Source of the DNA: Vibrio maritimus
GTDB lineage: Bacteria > Pseudomonadota > Gammaproteobacteria > Enterobacterales > Vibrionaceae
Direction: 5' to 3'
NCBI RefSeq assembly: GCF_021441885.1
Contig: NZ_CP090439.1
Coordinates: forward strand, 558,001-622,000
DNA length: 64,000 nt
Both the position numbers and the translations under genes were made by a program. Each line of letters opens with the position of its first letter. Position 1 is the first letter of the stretch. Below the pieces are notes generated by a model. That model saw only the letters and a program-made list of their open reading frames with translations, was not told the DNA's origin and made no database searches. Positions 26,394 through 35,480 of this stretch are shown here, piece after piece.

Positions 26394-28151
26394 TTAATAA
26401 GCATAGCCTTGGTGTTTATTTTCGACTTTATAGAACGTAGCCTGAACATAGTCATTCGCATCACCGGTGTTATTCTGATTATATACACCAGCTTTGAAAT
26501 ACATATACTGCCCACCAGCATCATAACCACTGCTCGACATATCGACTTCTTGAACAACATCAGCTTTACCTTCACGCATAATCGTCACGGTTAAGGTATT
26601 ACCTACCACTTTGATTTGATAGCTAAAGACCTCACCGAGTTCAATACCGTCTGATGGGTTGCTCGCACTACTCGAGCGACTACCAATCATGTCATACCAA
26701 CTGTCTGAACCGCCATTTGGTTCATGTGCAATATATATCGCGCCTTTGCTGTTACCAGGAAGTTTACGATAGTAGATTCGAACAGGCTCATCGTCATTAG
26801 CATGTATTTGCCCAACAATGACACGTCCAATCTGGCTACTGCTACCCGTTGTCGTAACATGATCTACTTTAAGCGTTGCATCTAAAGTACCATCAACACC
26901 ACCAGCTGCAGTTTGGTCACTCGATGGCGCACTTGAGAATACCCAGTTATTTTTACCGACACCCTTGGTACTATGTGAGGTATCGCCGCGACGCAGCATC
27001 TCGCGCAGCTCCGAACGAGTGTAACTCGTATTGGTCGACGTTTTCGCTCCATCGACGGGTGCTTTAAAGGTCATGCCACCATCGGCTGCAGTAAAGAAAA
27101 ACTCATTGTTCTCGTAGCTTGCCGACAACTCGTTCTCTTTAATAGTATCTGCTTTACCATCACCGTCGGTGTCTACTGGGATGCTGAGCGTCCAGTCCAA
27201 CAAATCAAAATTGCCTGATGGTGCGACATTCGGATCCAAATCACCACTTGGTGGAGGCGTTACTGGAGGAGGCGTACCATCTGAGCAGCCAAGGATTTCT
27301 GTTTCAAGGATACTGTTCCAGTTATTTGCGGAATTGCCTTCCCCAGTGATTCGAACGTAACGAGCACTTGTTTCTGTAACAGGGTAATTTTCAAAGCCAG
27401 CCGTGTTGCCACTTGACGTCTGGTTTGATAGTACTCTGGTCCAACTGCTGTTGTCACCTGACACATCAACACTAAAGTAAGAGCTGCGGCTATTGCCTTT
27501 AAACCAGGCGATATTAACTTGTCCTATTGTTGTCGATGACCCGAGATCATAAGTAATGGTTTTGCCGATACCTTCTGATGACCATCGAGATTCATCGGCT
27601 AAACTTCCATCAATCGTCCAACCAGGTAAATGGCCATCGTTGGTTCCATCATCCGTTGCTGAAACGACAGTAATATGACCACTTTCACAGCTACCACCAG
27701 ACGATGAGCTACCTGTCAGAACAAAGTCGTCAAACCTTCCTTCAGATTGATAATAAGCACCACCAATTTCAATGGATGTTGCACTGCCAGAATTAAATGT
27801 CAGTTCTACTTTCAACCAACTACTCGAATTAGACGTTTTGCTGTAAACAGAACCTGCGACATTGGCACTGATCTCACCGCCACCTTTTACATAAGCAGAT
27901 AAGGTGTAATCAGTATTAGAGTTGACCGAGACGGACTGGCTAAAACTGCCGCCCGAGCCAGAAATTTTTGCAGAGTGAAGCCCTGTATTAGCATCACCAG
28001 AGATTGATGAGGGATCGGCATCTTGCCATCCATCCCAATTACCATTTTCAAAACCATGGTTAGTTATATTAATTGACTCTGCCCATAGGGTACCGGGAGC
28101 AGCAGTCATGGCACTACACAACAAAACCTTATACATTAACTTGCGTTGCAT
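26394..28151 (-). CDS. Secreted PL7 alginate lyase with two carbohydrate-binding modules (QIH type)
   Basis: A 585-residue enzyme: signal peptide (to about 24), a CBM16-like beta-sandwich (about 28-150, NHGFENGNWDGW), a Ser/Gly linker, an F5/8 type C (CBM32-like) domain (about 160-285), a Pro-rich linker, and a PL7 catalytic domain (about 305-580) with YTRSELREML, IVGQIHAND and YFKAGVYNQN. The Ile in QIH is linked in the family to guluronate-rich substrate. It follows the SSS symporter gene with a terminator between. Confidence 0.92.
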   Translation of the reverse strand: MQRKLMYKVLLCSAMTAAPGTLWAESINITNHGFENGNWDGWQDADPSSISGDANTGLHSAKISGSGGSFSQSVSVNSNTDYTLSAYVKGGGEISANVAGSVYSKTSNSSSWLKVELTFNSGSATSIEIGGAYYQSEGRFDDFVLTGSSSSGGSCESGHITVVSATDDGTNDGHLPGWTIDGSLADESRWSSEGIGKTITYDLGSSTTIGQVNIAWFKGNSRSSYFSVDVSGDNSSWTRVLSNQTSSGNTAGFENYPVTETSARYVRITGEGNSANNWNSILETEILGCSDGTPPPVTPPPSGDLDPNVAPSGNFDLLDWTLSIPVDTDGDGKADTIKENELSASYENNEFFFTAADGGMTFKAPVDGAKTSTNTSYTRSELREMLRRGDTSHSTKGVGKNNWVFSSAPSSDQTAAGGVDGTLDATLKVDHVTTTGSSSQIGRVIVGQIHANDDEPVRIYYRKLPGNSKGAIYIAHEPNGGSDSWYDMIGSRSSSASNPSDGIELGEVFSYQIKVVGNTLTVTIMREGKADVVQEVDMSSSGYDAGGQYMYFKAGVYNQNNTGDANDYVQATFYKVENKHQGYAY

Positions 28152-28246
28152 GTTATTTCCTTGTATTGGATTGAGGGAGCCCTCGACAACTTACTGAGGG
28201 TAGAAAAGTTGTTGTCTTTCTTATTGTCTGAATTTTGGATAAAAAA

Positions 28247-28271
28247 ATAGGAAGGCCCGATCCCTTCCTAT
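28247..28271 (-). terminator. Intercistronic terminator between SSS symporter 2 and PL7
   Basis: On the minus strand ATAGGAAGG/CCTTCCTAT is followed by T7. The PL7 start is about 95 bases further on. Confidence 0.85.
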
Positions 28272-28287
28272 TTCTTATTAGATTGCG

Positions 28288-30069
28288 TTATTTCGCTTCT
28301 GCTTCTTGTAAGTTCGATTCAACGTTTTCGTCGACGGCTTTCACCAAGAGCATACCGACTGCGAATACGATAGCACCACACAAGATGAACACTCCGCGTC
28401 CCCACAGTGGGTTAGGTAGTAGCGCCATTAGACACACACCAACACCTGCTACTGCGATTAGCTTACCAAGCATTTGACGCTGCTTGTTGTCCAGTTTCTT
28501 CTGAGCCGCTGACTCAGAGACAAGTGGCGTTGCTAGGTTACCGAAGAACTTGTCTACGTCAGCTTGACGCTTCTCAGTTAGTGGCTTGTAGAACAGCGTT
28601 GATAGTACGAAGAAGCCACCTGTTAGTGAGATGTGAGCCATTAGACCAATCGCTACTTTCACATCAGACCATTCACGCTTCGTTAGCTCTTCTAGGCCGA
28701 ATACCGCTGAAACCATCTCTGCGTTGATAACAAAACCTACGACATAAGAAACGATACCACCAACAATTAGTGTACCCCAGCCAGCCCAGTCAGGCGTTTT
28801 CTTGATAAAGAAGCCAAGGAATGCTGGAATCGTCATTGGGAAGCCGATCAAAGCACCCACATACATCATGGTATCGAACAAGCTCAGCCCCTTCAGTGAG
28901 TTGATGAACTGTGCGATTAGGATGATAGCGAAACCAAATACTGTTGAAGTGATCTTAGAAACCGTTACCAGTTCCTTCTCAGACGCTTGACCCTTACGAA
29001 CGATCGGCTCATAGAAGTTCTTAACAAAGATACCTGAGTTACGGTTAAGACCAGAGTCCATTGAAGACATGGTTGCTGCAAACATTGCTGCTACTAGTAG
29101 ACCCACCATACCTGCTGGCATGTACTCTTGAACAAAGTATAGGTAAGCAAAGTCACCCGCTTTTTTGCCTTGTTCTGGGTAAGCAGCTGCTAGGTCAACA
29201 CCTTGACCTGCAATGTACCAAGACGGCATGAACCAGATGAATACACCACAAAGCATTAGTACACACGCCAGTAGTGCAGCTTTCTTCGCGTTCTTTGAGT
29301 CTTTCGCCGCTAGGTAACGGTATGAGTTAAGCATGTTGTTTGTGATAGAGAACTGCTTAACAAAGATGAAGAATGCCCACAGGCTGAAGATGCTTAGGTA
29401 GTTTAGGTTGTTACCCGCTAGGAATGAACCACCTTCTTGTACTGGGAAGTTGTTAACGATTTCGCCAACACCGCCGCCTTGAACGACAGCAACGACAGCA
29501 CACGTCACGGTTACCGCCATGATGATAACCATCTGCATGAAGTCAGATGCGATAACCGCCCAAGAGCCACCTGTTACTGACATCGCCAATACAACAAGAC
29601 CTGTCACCCAAATGGTAAGGTTCATGTCGAAACCGAAGATGCCTGATGCAATAATTGCTAGTGCGTTTAGCCACACACCTGCAGATACGACACTGTTAGG
29701 CATTGAAGACCAAGTAAATACTTGCTCGTTCGTTGCACCAAAACGCATGCGAATCGCTTCAATAACAGTGACTACACGTAGCTGACGGAACTTCGGCGCA
29801 AAATACGCGTAGTTCATAAAGTAGCCAAATGCGTTTGCTAGGAAGATAAAGGCGACTGCAAAACCATCGTTGTAAGCTTTACCGGCTGCACCGGTAAATG
29901 TCCAAGCACTGAACTGAGTCATAAAGGCGGTAGCACCCACCATCCACCAAAGCATGTTACCGCCCCCGCGGAAGTAGTCACTGGTGGTATTAGTAAATGT
30001 ACGGAACATCCAACCTATTGCCATTAGGAAGAGGAAATAGACGCCCACAATAACTGTGTTTAAATCCAT
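28288..30069 (-). CDS. SSS-family sodium:solute symporter (second copy)
   Basis: A 593-residue inner-membrane symporter nearly identical in block structure to the one at 6603-8387 (TSDYFRGGGNMLWWM, FMTQFSAWTFTGAAGKAY, MSSMDSGLNRNSG). About 14 membrane helices. As with the first copy, the next gene is an alginate lyase and the promoter carries a TTGTA-N-TACAA palindrome (30134-30144) about 24 bases from a CRP-like site. A role in uptake of oligoalginate or unsaturated uronates is inferred from ToaA/ToaB relatives. Confidence 0.9.
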   Translation of the reverse strand: MDLNTVIVGVYFLFLMAIGWMFRTFTNTTSDYFRGGGNMLWWMVGATAFMTQFSAWTFTGAAGKAYNDGFAVAFIFLANAFGYFMNYAYFAPKFRQLRVVTVIEAIRMRFGATNEQVFTWSSMPNSVVSAGVWLNALAIIASGIFGFDMNLTIWVTGLVVLAMSVTGGSWAVIASDFMQMVIIMAVTVTCAVVAVVQGGGVGEIVNNFPVQEGGSFLAGNNLNYLSIFSLWAFFIFVKQFSITNNMLNSYRYLAAKDSKNAKKAALLACVLMLCGVFIWFMPSWYIAGQGVDLAAAYPEQGKKAGDFAYLYFVQEYMPAGMVGLLVAAMFAATMSSMDSGLNRNSGIFVKNFYEPIVRKGQASEKELVTVSKITSTVFGFAIILIAQFINSLKGLSLFDTMMYVGALIGFPMTIPAFLGFFIKKTPDWAGWGTLIVGGIVSYVVGFVINAEMVSAVFGLEELTKREWSDVKVAIGLMAHISLTGGFFVLSTLFYKPLTEKRQADVDKFFGNLATPLVSESAAQKKLDNKQRQMLGKLIAVAGVGVCLMALLPNPLWGRGVFILCGAIVFAVGMLLVKAVDENVESNLQEAEAK

Positions 30070-30133
30070 GATCTGTGAATCCTTGTTGTCTTACTTGTTG
30101 TTACAATTCAATATACTCAGTTACGAGGAATAA

Positions 30134-30144
30134 TTGTAATACAA
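30134..30144. promoter_or_regulatory. Candidate GntR operator TTGTAATACAA
   Basis: Perfect palindrome 65-75 bases before the SSS symporter start. A CRP-like CGTGA-N6-TATCG is centred 23.5 bases upstream (30155-30170), matching the spacing at 8446-8483. Confidence 0.65.
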
Positions 30145-30476
30145 TATACCCATACGTGACATGGTTATCGTTTTTCGCCAAGAAAAAGTCCAACTTAGTT
30201 ACCCCGATCAAACTTTGTTACGCTTGTCATCCAAGCCTTACACTTTCTCTGCACCAACAGTAAGCAAATGACGCTGTTTGAATCTTTTTTCAAAACGACG
30301 TTTCAGCTATCTTTTAGTAATTTTTACAGTCAATCATAATAAAACCCATGCAATTCATAGCATTATAAAGAGAATTCGCTCATTACACTCCCCCACGAGG
30401 TCACACTAAAATGGGGCACCAAGTGTGAACAGATGTAAAAAAGTGTGAGCCAAATCTGTATATCAACAAAAACCAA

Positions 30477-30519
30477 GGGAACTAAAATGAAATATTGAGC
30501 CATTTCACAGAAAGTTCCC
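30477..30519 (+). repeat. Imperfect hairpin before the KdgM promoter
   Basis: GGGAACT/AGTTCCC outer arms and TGAAAT/ATTTCA inner arms. The inner 3' arm overlaps the CRP-like site, so it may be a protein-binding dyad rather than an RNA structure. Confidence 0.4.
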
Positions 30520-30546
30520 AATGACCCTATTAATATTTGTCATACA
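30494..30546 (+). promoter_or_regulatory. KdgM promoter: CRP-like site, -10 and TGTCATACA operator
   Basis: ATTGA-GCCATT-TCACA is centred at 30501.5, -10 TAATAT is at 30531-30536 and TGTCATACA at 30538-30546. The inferred start near 30543 is 41.5 bases from the CRP centre, giving a leader of about 240 bases. I see nothing else firm in the 30145-30780 gap. Confidence 0.55.
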
Positions 30547-30780
30547 TTAATTCAATAACAAAATAATTAATGAAATGGACTACCACGAGATAGGCTTTTG
30601 TCGGATGTTTCGAGAATCAAAGGGAAAACACCCAGCATTGGCTATTAAGTGAACAAGAAACACAGTCCCTCTCTATTTACGGTGATAAACGATTATTGCG
30701 CTGACATCTAGCCGGCACAGTATCCGTTTGTCTCCACAAAGAAATGAAAATATAAATACACAAATAAGGGAAATATCAGT

Positions 30781-31557
30781 ATGAAACTTAAGCAATCTGC
30801 TCTTGGTGTTGCGCTTGTATTACTGGCTGGTTCAGCAGCTGCGACAAGTTTGGATTATCGTACGGAATATAAGCACAAGTCCGAAGATTGGGCTCACCGT
30901 ATTAAAATTAGTGACTCAACAAAAGCATTCGGCGGTAAATTAGCATTTGGCGTAGAGCAGAAGTTCCAAAGTGAAACTAATGATGATGAAGTAGGTAGCC
31001 AAGATTTTTGGAAAGGCGTATCACGTGGAGACTCTGAGTTTAGTGTAGATTGGACTAAAGCAGTAGGTGAAAGCGGCAAGTGGTACATCCAGCCAGGTAT
31101 GCCAGTGACATTCGGCAGCAACAAAACAACTTGGAAACCACAATTCCGTGTTGGTTATAAAGCAGACTTCGGTTTGACTACAGCACTACGTTACCGTCAT
31201 GAGTTCCAAGTATTCAACGCGAACGGCGGTACGACTAACCTAGCGGGTGGCGGTAAACTAGACCGCACTGATGCAACAATTCAACAAGGTAAGTTGACGC
31301 TTACTGGTTCATACAAATTTGCTAAAGACTCAGCATTTAAAGATTTAAAACTGAGCTATGAAGCAAACTATAACCACAACTACGACAACGTTCGTCTAGC
31401 AAATGACAAAAACTGGGAATGGGATCTTGGTATTAAAGCGGGCTACCAAATCGGTGACTTCCAACCATACCTAGAACTTTGGACTATCGATGGCCTTTCT
31501 TCAGCAACAGACGAGCGCCAGCTACGTACTCGTTTAGGTCTTAAATACAGCTTCTAA
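30781..31557 (+). CDS. KdgM-family porin (third copy), first gene of the alginate ABC operon
   Basis: A 258-residue outer-membrane barrel: signal peptide ending AGSAAA, then SLDYRTEYKHKSEDWAHRIK and strand repeats, ending KYSF. Compared with the copy at 19058 it has insertions around residues 60-75 (SETNDDEVGSQDFWKG) and 140-160, probably longer loops. It heads the group PL7/AlgS/AlgM1/AlgM2/AlgQ and should let oligoalginates into the periplasm for the ABC importer. A ribosome-binding site AAGGGAA precedes the ATG. Confidence 0.88.
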   Translation: MKLKQSALGVALVLLAGSAAATSLDYRTEYKHKSEDWAHRIKISDSTKAFGGKLAFGVEQKFQSETNDDEVGSQDFWKGVSRGDSEFSVDWTKAVGESGKWYIQPGMPVTFGSNKTTWKPQFRVGYKADFGLTTALRYRHEFQVFNANGGTTNLAGGGKLDRTDATIQQGKLTLTGSYKFAKDSAFKDLKLSYEANYNHNYDNVRLANDKNWEWDLGIKAGYQIGDFQPYLELWTIDGLSSATDERQLRTRLGLKYSF

Positions 31558-31580
31558 TTATCGCAGTAACAAAACAAGTA

Positions 31581-31604
31581 ATGCCCAGTTCTCTGGGCAT
31601 TTTC
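31581..31604 (+). terminator. Intercistronic terminator between KdgM and PL7
   Basis: ATGCCCAG/CTGGGCAT with a 4-base loop followed by TTTCC. Partial read-through would feed the downstream PL7/ABC genes. Confidence 0.65.
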
Positions 31605-31632
31605 CTTCATCTATTTAATAGAGAAGAAAACT

Positions 31633-32373
31633 ATGAACCCGAATACTTTAGCGAAGTACCTAGGCTCTGCAGCACTTGTTGTCTCTTTTGTTAGTTTTGC
31701 GGATACTGCTCCATACTCTTATACCCAATACCAGTCAGTTCTTGACGACTCTTACCTTCAAGCCCCAACCAGCACTAAGCTGATCAAACAAGGGGACTTT
31801 GCAGGTCAATACAATCAATATTTCCATGTCCCTGATTTTGGTAATCAGTGGATGACGTTCACCGTTACTGGCGACCACAAACGCTCTGAGCTACGCCAAG
31901 TCTATGAATGGTACAGTGACGATGGCGACCTTAACAAAATGATTGGCGAAGTCTTTATTGACTCCCCGCTATCTGGCTCAGTGGACGAAATCACCTTCAT
32001 GCAAGTCCACGACGTAACGAACAATGGCAATGCCATTAACAAACCCCTCCTTAGACTCGTTTGGCTGCGAGAGAGAAACAATATAGAGAATGGCATTTGG
32101 GCTGTTATTAAAAAAGATGCCGATGCATCGAGTAGTAGCTACGACAAAATCTATATTACCCAACATCTCGAATCGCAACCGATTAAATTCGAAGTAAGAA
32201 TTCAAAATAATGAAATGACCATCAAAAAAGATGGTGCCGCAATAAATGGCCTTTCTAAATACGACATCTCCTACTGGAGCAATCTAGAAAGTTACTTTAA
32301 AGCGGGCGTTTACAATCAGGATGATGGTACTGGAACGGTTCAATTCAAGAGCCTCAAGTACTACACGCAATAA
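31633..32373 (+). CDS. Small single-domain PL7-superfamily alginate lyase, exported (QVH type)
   Basis: A 246-residue protein with a signal peptide (to about 23) and one PL7 domain. The family motifs are present in a diverged form: HKRSELRQV, TFMQVHDVT and YFKAGVYNQDDG. There is no lipobox or binding module, so it is probably periplasmic, trimming oligomers between the KdgM channel encoded before it and the ABC importer encoded after it. Its length is near the minimum for the family. Confidence 0.85.
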   Translation: MNPNTLAKYLGSAALVVSFVSFADTAPYSYTQYQSVLDDSYLQAPTSTKLIKQGDFAGQYNQYFHVPDFGNQWMTFTVTGDHKRSELRQVYEWYSDDGDLNKMIGEVFIDSPLSGSVDEITFMQVHDVTNNGNAINKPLLRLVWLRERNNIENGIWAVIKKDADASSSSYDKIYITQHLESQPIKFEVRIQNNEMTIKKDGAAINGLSKYDISYWSNLESYFKAGVYNQDDGTGTVQFKSLKYYTQ

Positions 32374-32443
32374 TTTCTTTTTCTTAGAAAGTCACAAAAG
32401 AACCACGTTTATTTGGTTGCCCTGTCGGCAACAAGGAGTAGTT

Positions 32444-33538
32444 ATGTCTGGTGTTCAGTTAAATAACATCGTGAAAGCGTATGGCGATACCAGTGTCGTG
32501 CATGGAATTAATTTAGAAGTAAAGTCGAAGGAGTTTATTGTTTTAGTGGGTCCTTCCGGCTGCGGGAAGTCAACGACACTAAGAATGTTAGCTGGCCTAG
32601 AAGAGATCACCGATGGTGATATTCATATTGAAGACCGCCGAGTTAACGAAGTCGCACCAAAAGACCGTGACGTCGCCATGGTGTTTCAAAACTACGCACT
32701 TTACCCCCACCTCAGTGTTTTCGAAAATATCGCGTTTGGCCTGAGAATACGCAAAGTACCAAAAGATGAAGTCACTAAATCGGTTAATGATGTTGCGGAA
32801 ATCTTAGGTCTTACCGAGCTCCTAGAGCGCCGCCCTGCCGACCTGTCTGGTGGTCAGCGCCAACGCGTTGCCATGGGTCGAGCGATTGTTCGCCATCCTA
32901 AAGTGTTCCTATTTGATGAACCCCTTTCGAACTTGGATGCCAAACTTCGTACTCAGATGCGCGCTGAGATCAAACGCCTACACCATCGCTTAGGTGTTAC
33001 CAGCGTCTATGTTACCCACGACCAGGTCGAAGCGATGACGCTCGCAGACCGTATCGTGGTAATGAGTAACGGCAAGATTGAGCAAATCGGTACCCCGATG
33101 GAGCTGTTTAATAGTCCGGTAAACACCTTCGTTGCAACGTTTATTGGCTCACCACCGATGAACCTTATCGAGGCACGCGCCTCTTTACATGAAGATGGTT
33201 GGTACGCTGAGTTTGAAGAGATCGAATGCAAGCTGCCAAATGTCGCAGGTCTTGAGCACAACAAGAGCATTCTTCTTGGCATCCGACCTGAATACATTGA
33301 TATCGAACCTATCGATCATGCGAGTGCTATTCCAGTTCACATTGACCTTGTGGAGACGTTGGGCTCAGAGGCACTCCTGCACACCAAGTTTGTCGGTAAG
33401 CCATTTGTGGTTAAGGCAGAAACCCATGGTCGAATCGATCATCTCGATCACGTGAACACACTCTATTTCCGTGAAGATGCCATCACTGTATTTGACCAAT
33501 CAACGGGCAACGCCCTTGAGCGTATTGCAGTGAACTAA
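32444..33538 (+). CDS. ABC transporter ATPase, AlgS/MsmK/UgpC type
   Basis: A 364-residue ATPase with Walker A GPSGCGKST, signature LSGGQRQR, Walker B VFLFDEPLSNLD and the switch His (YVTHDQ), followed by an OB-fold/TOBE regulatory domain (about 235-364) as in sugar importers. It energises the two permeases encoded next. AlgS of Sphingomonas sp. A1 has about the same length. The ATG at 32444 follows AAGGAG; the longer frame back to 32321 overlaps the PL7 gene and has no domain. Confidence 0.92.
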   Translation: MSGVQLNNIVKAYGDTSVVHGINLEVKSKEFIVLVGPSGCGKSTTLRMLAGLEEITDGDIHIEDRRVNEVAPKDRDVAMVFQNYALYPHLSVFENIAFGLRIRKVPKDEVTKSVNDVAEILGLTELLERRPADLSGGQRQRVAMGRAIVRHPKVFLFDEPLSNLDAKLRTQMRAEIKRLHHRLGVTSVYVTHDQVEAMTLADRIVVMSNGKIEQIGTPMELFNSPVNTFVATFIGSPPMNLIEARASLHEDGWYAEFEEIECKLPNVAGLEHNKSILLGIRPEYIDIEPIDHASAIPVHIDLVETLGSEALLHTKFVGKPFVVKAETHGRIDHLDHVNTLYFREDAITVFDQSTGNALERIAVN

Positions 33539-33552
33539 ACGGAGCGTGTGTT

Positions 33553-34530
33553 ATGGAAAACCTTCATCAGAACTCTGGTGAGACACTTAAATCGTCCGCT
33601 TCGCAGAGCAAACTGCAGAAGAAAACAAAGTGGCTCATCAATCACTTCAAAAATGAATGGCAGCTTTATGTGTTGCTTGCTCCGACCGTAATTTGGTTTT
33701 TAGTCTTCCTCTATAAACCTATGTACGGCCTGCAAATCGCCTTTAAAGACTACAGTGTGTTCCGTGGTATCACTGAAAGTCCTTGGGTTGGATTTGAGCA
33801 CTTCGTAACCCTGTTCGAAAACGATCAGTTCCTTCGAGCCATTCGCAACACCGTCATGATCAGTGGTGCTAGCCTTATCTTTGGCTTCCCCGTGCCGATT
33901 ATTCTTGCGTTAATGTTCAACGAAATTCTCAATGCCAAGTTTAAGCGCACGGCACAAACGATTGTGTATCTGCCGCACTTTATCTCGGCGGTTATCATCG
34001 CCGGTATCGTGATCACCGCATTTTCACCCTCTACTGGTGTAGTGAACTTGTTTCTCAATGCGCTTGGTTACGACTCGGTTTACTTCCTTACCAAACCAGA
34101 ATGGTTCCGTTCAATCTTTGTCGGCACAGGTATTTGGCAAGAAGCGGGCTTTAGCTCCATCGTGTTCCTCGCTGCCATTGCTGGCGTTAACCCATCGCTT
34201 TATGAATCAGCAGTCGTAGACGGCGCTTCGCGCTGGCAAATGATGTGGAAGATCACGCTACCTTGCATCTTACCGACGATCATCATCATGTTGATCATCC
34301 GTATCGGTAACATCCTAGAGGTTGGTTTTGAGATGATCATCATGCTCTATCAGCCAGCGACTTACGAAACCGCAGACGTCATCAGCACCTTTATTTACCG
34401 TCAAGGTATTCAAGCTGCTCAGTACGATCTCGCCGCTGCCGCCGGTCTATTCAACGCCGTCATCGCCTTTATTTTGGTTATGACCGCCAACAAGATCAGC
34501 CGTCGCGTCTCTTCAACATCGCTGTGGTAA
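33553..34530 (+). CDS. ABC permease, AlgM1/LplB-like
   Basis: A 325-residue inner-membrane permease with six predicted helices, a hydrophilic N-terminal 40 residues, and the EAA-type coupling loop (YESAVVDGASRWQMMWKITLP, about 218-238). Its length and layout match AlgM1 and LplB. It should pair with the next gene product to form the channel served by the AlgS-like ATPase. It starts 14 bases after the ATPase stop. Confidence 0.88.
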   Translation: MENLHQNSGETLKSSASQSKLQKKTKWLINHFKNEWQLYVLLAPTVIWFLVFLYKPMYGLQIAFKDYSVFRGITESPWVGFEHFVTLFENDQFLRAIRNTVMISGASLIFGFPVPIILALMFNEILNAKFKRTAQTIVYLPHFISAVIIAGIVITAFSPSTGVVNLFLNALGYDSVYFLTKPEWFRSIFVGTGIWQEAGFSSIVFLAAIAGVNPSLYESAVVDGASRWQMMWKITLPCILPTIIIMLIIRIGNILEVGFEMIIMLYQPATYETADVISTFIYRQGIQAAQYDLAAAAGLFNAVIAFILVMTANKISRRVSSTSLW

Positions 34531-34541
34531 TGGAGTAAGTT

Positions 34542-35432
34542 ATGAGCCAAGCAATGAATATGAACCTCTACTCCCGCGGAGATAAGGCGTTCGTCTATCT
34601 GAATATGTTCCTCGTGGGTATCTTTACGATTAGTACGCTTTACCCGTTCATCTATGTCGCTTCTATGTCGATAAGTGCCGGTGATGCGGTGACGGCAGGT
34701 CAGGTTGTGCTAACGCCCGTCGACATCACCTTCGCGGCATACGAAAAGGTCGTTACCGATCCTGCTTTTTGGATCTCTTATAAAAACACCTTTATCTACA
34801 CCTTCGGCGGAACCTTGGTCAGCCTATTGATTATTGTTCCGGGCGCTTATGCGCTTTCTAGACCACAACTACTAGGCCGTAAGTACTGGAACATCTTAGT
34901 GGCGTTTACCATGTGGTTTAACGCTGGAATGATTCCGTTCTTCTTGAACATGCGTGACTTGGGACTACTTGATAGCTACTTCGGTATCATCATTGGTTTC
35001 GCCTGTAACGCATTCAACATCATCCTATTGCGTAACTTTTTCGAAGCGATTCCAAAATCGTTTGAAGAAGCGGCGCGAATGGATGGCGCGAATGACTTCC
35101 AAGTGCTCTGGAAGGTATTCATCCCACTCGCAAAACCAGCCCTCGCAACGGTTACTTTGTTCTGTATCGTCGCACGCTGGAACGGCTTCTTCTGGGCCAT
35201 GGTGCTACTTCGCGACGAGAGCAAGGTTCCACTTCAGGTTTATCTGCGTCAGATCATCACTCAACTTACCGACGACGATACGTTCGCCAGTACTTTGATT
35301 AGCTCAGCCTACTCATTTGAAACGGTAAGTGCAGCAATCATGATCTGCTCAATCATTCCAGTACTTCTGATTTATCCATTTATTCAAAAGTACTTCAACA
35401 AGGGAATTATGTTGGGTGGGGTTAAAGAGTAA
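34542..35432 (+). CDS. ABC permease, AlgM2/YtcP-like
   Basis: A 296-residue CUT1-type permease with six helices and the coupling loop EEAARMDGANDFQVLWKVFIPLAKP (about 171-195), ending in the GGVKE tail common to this subfamily. It starts 11 bases after the AlgM1-like gene and is the second half of the channel. Confidence 0.88.
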   Translation: MSQAMNMNLYSRGDKAFVYLNMFLVGIFTISTLYPFIYVASMSISAGDAVTAGQVVLTPVDITFAAYEKVVTDPAFWISYKNTFIYTFGGTLVSLLIIVPGAYALSRPQLLGRKYWNILVAFTMWFNAGMIPFFLNMRDLGLLDSYFGIIIGFACNAFNIILLRNFFEAIPKSFEEAARMDGANDFQVLWKVFIPLAKPALATVTLFCIVARWNGFFWAMVLLRDESKVPLQVYLRQIITQLTDDDTFASTLISSAYSFETVSAAIMICSIIPVLLIYPFIQKYFNKGIMLGGVKE

Positions 35433-35480
35433 CCCCCTCTTCCTAATACAAAAACAATATAACGAGAAAGGAAACAAAAG

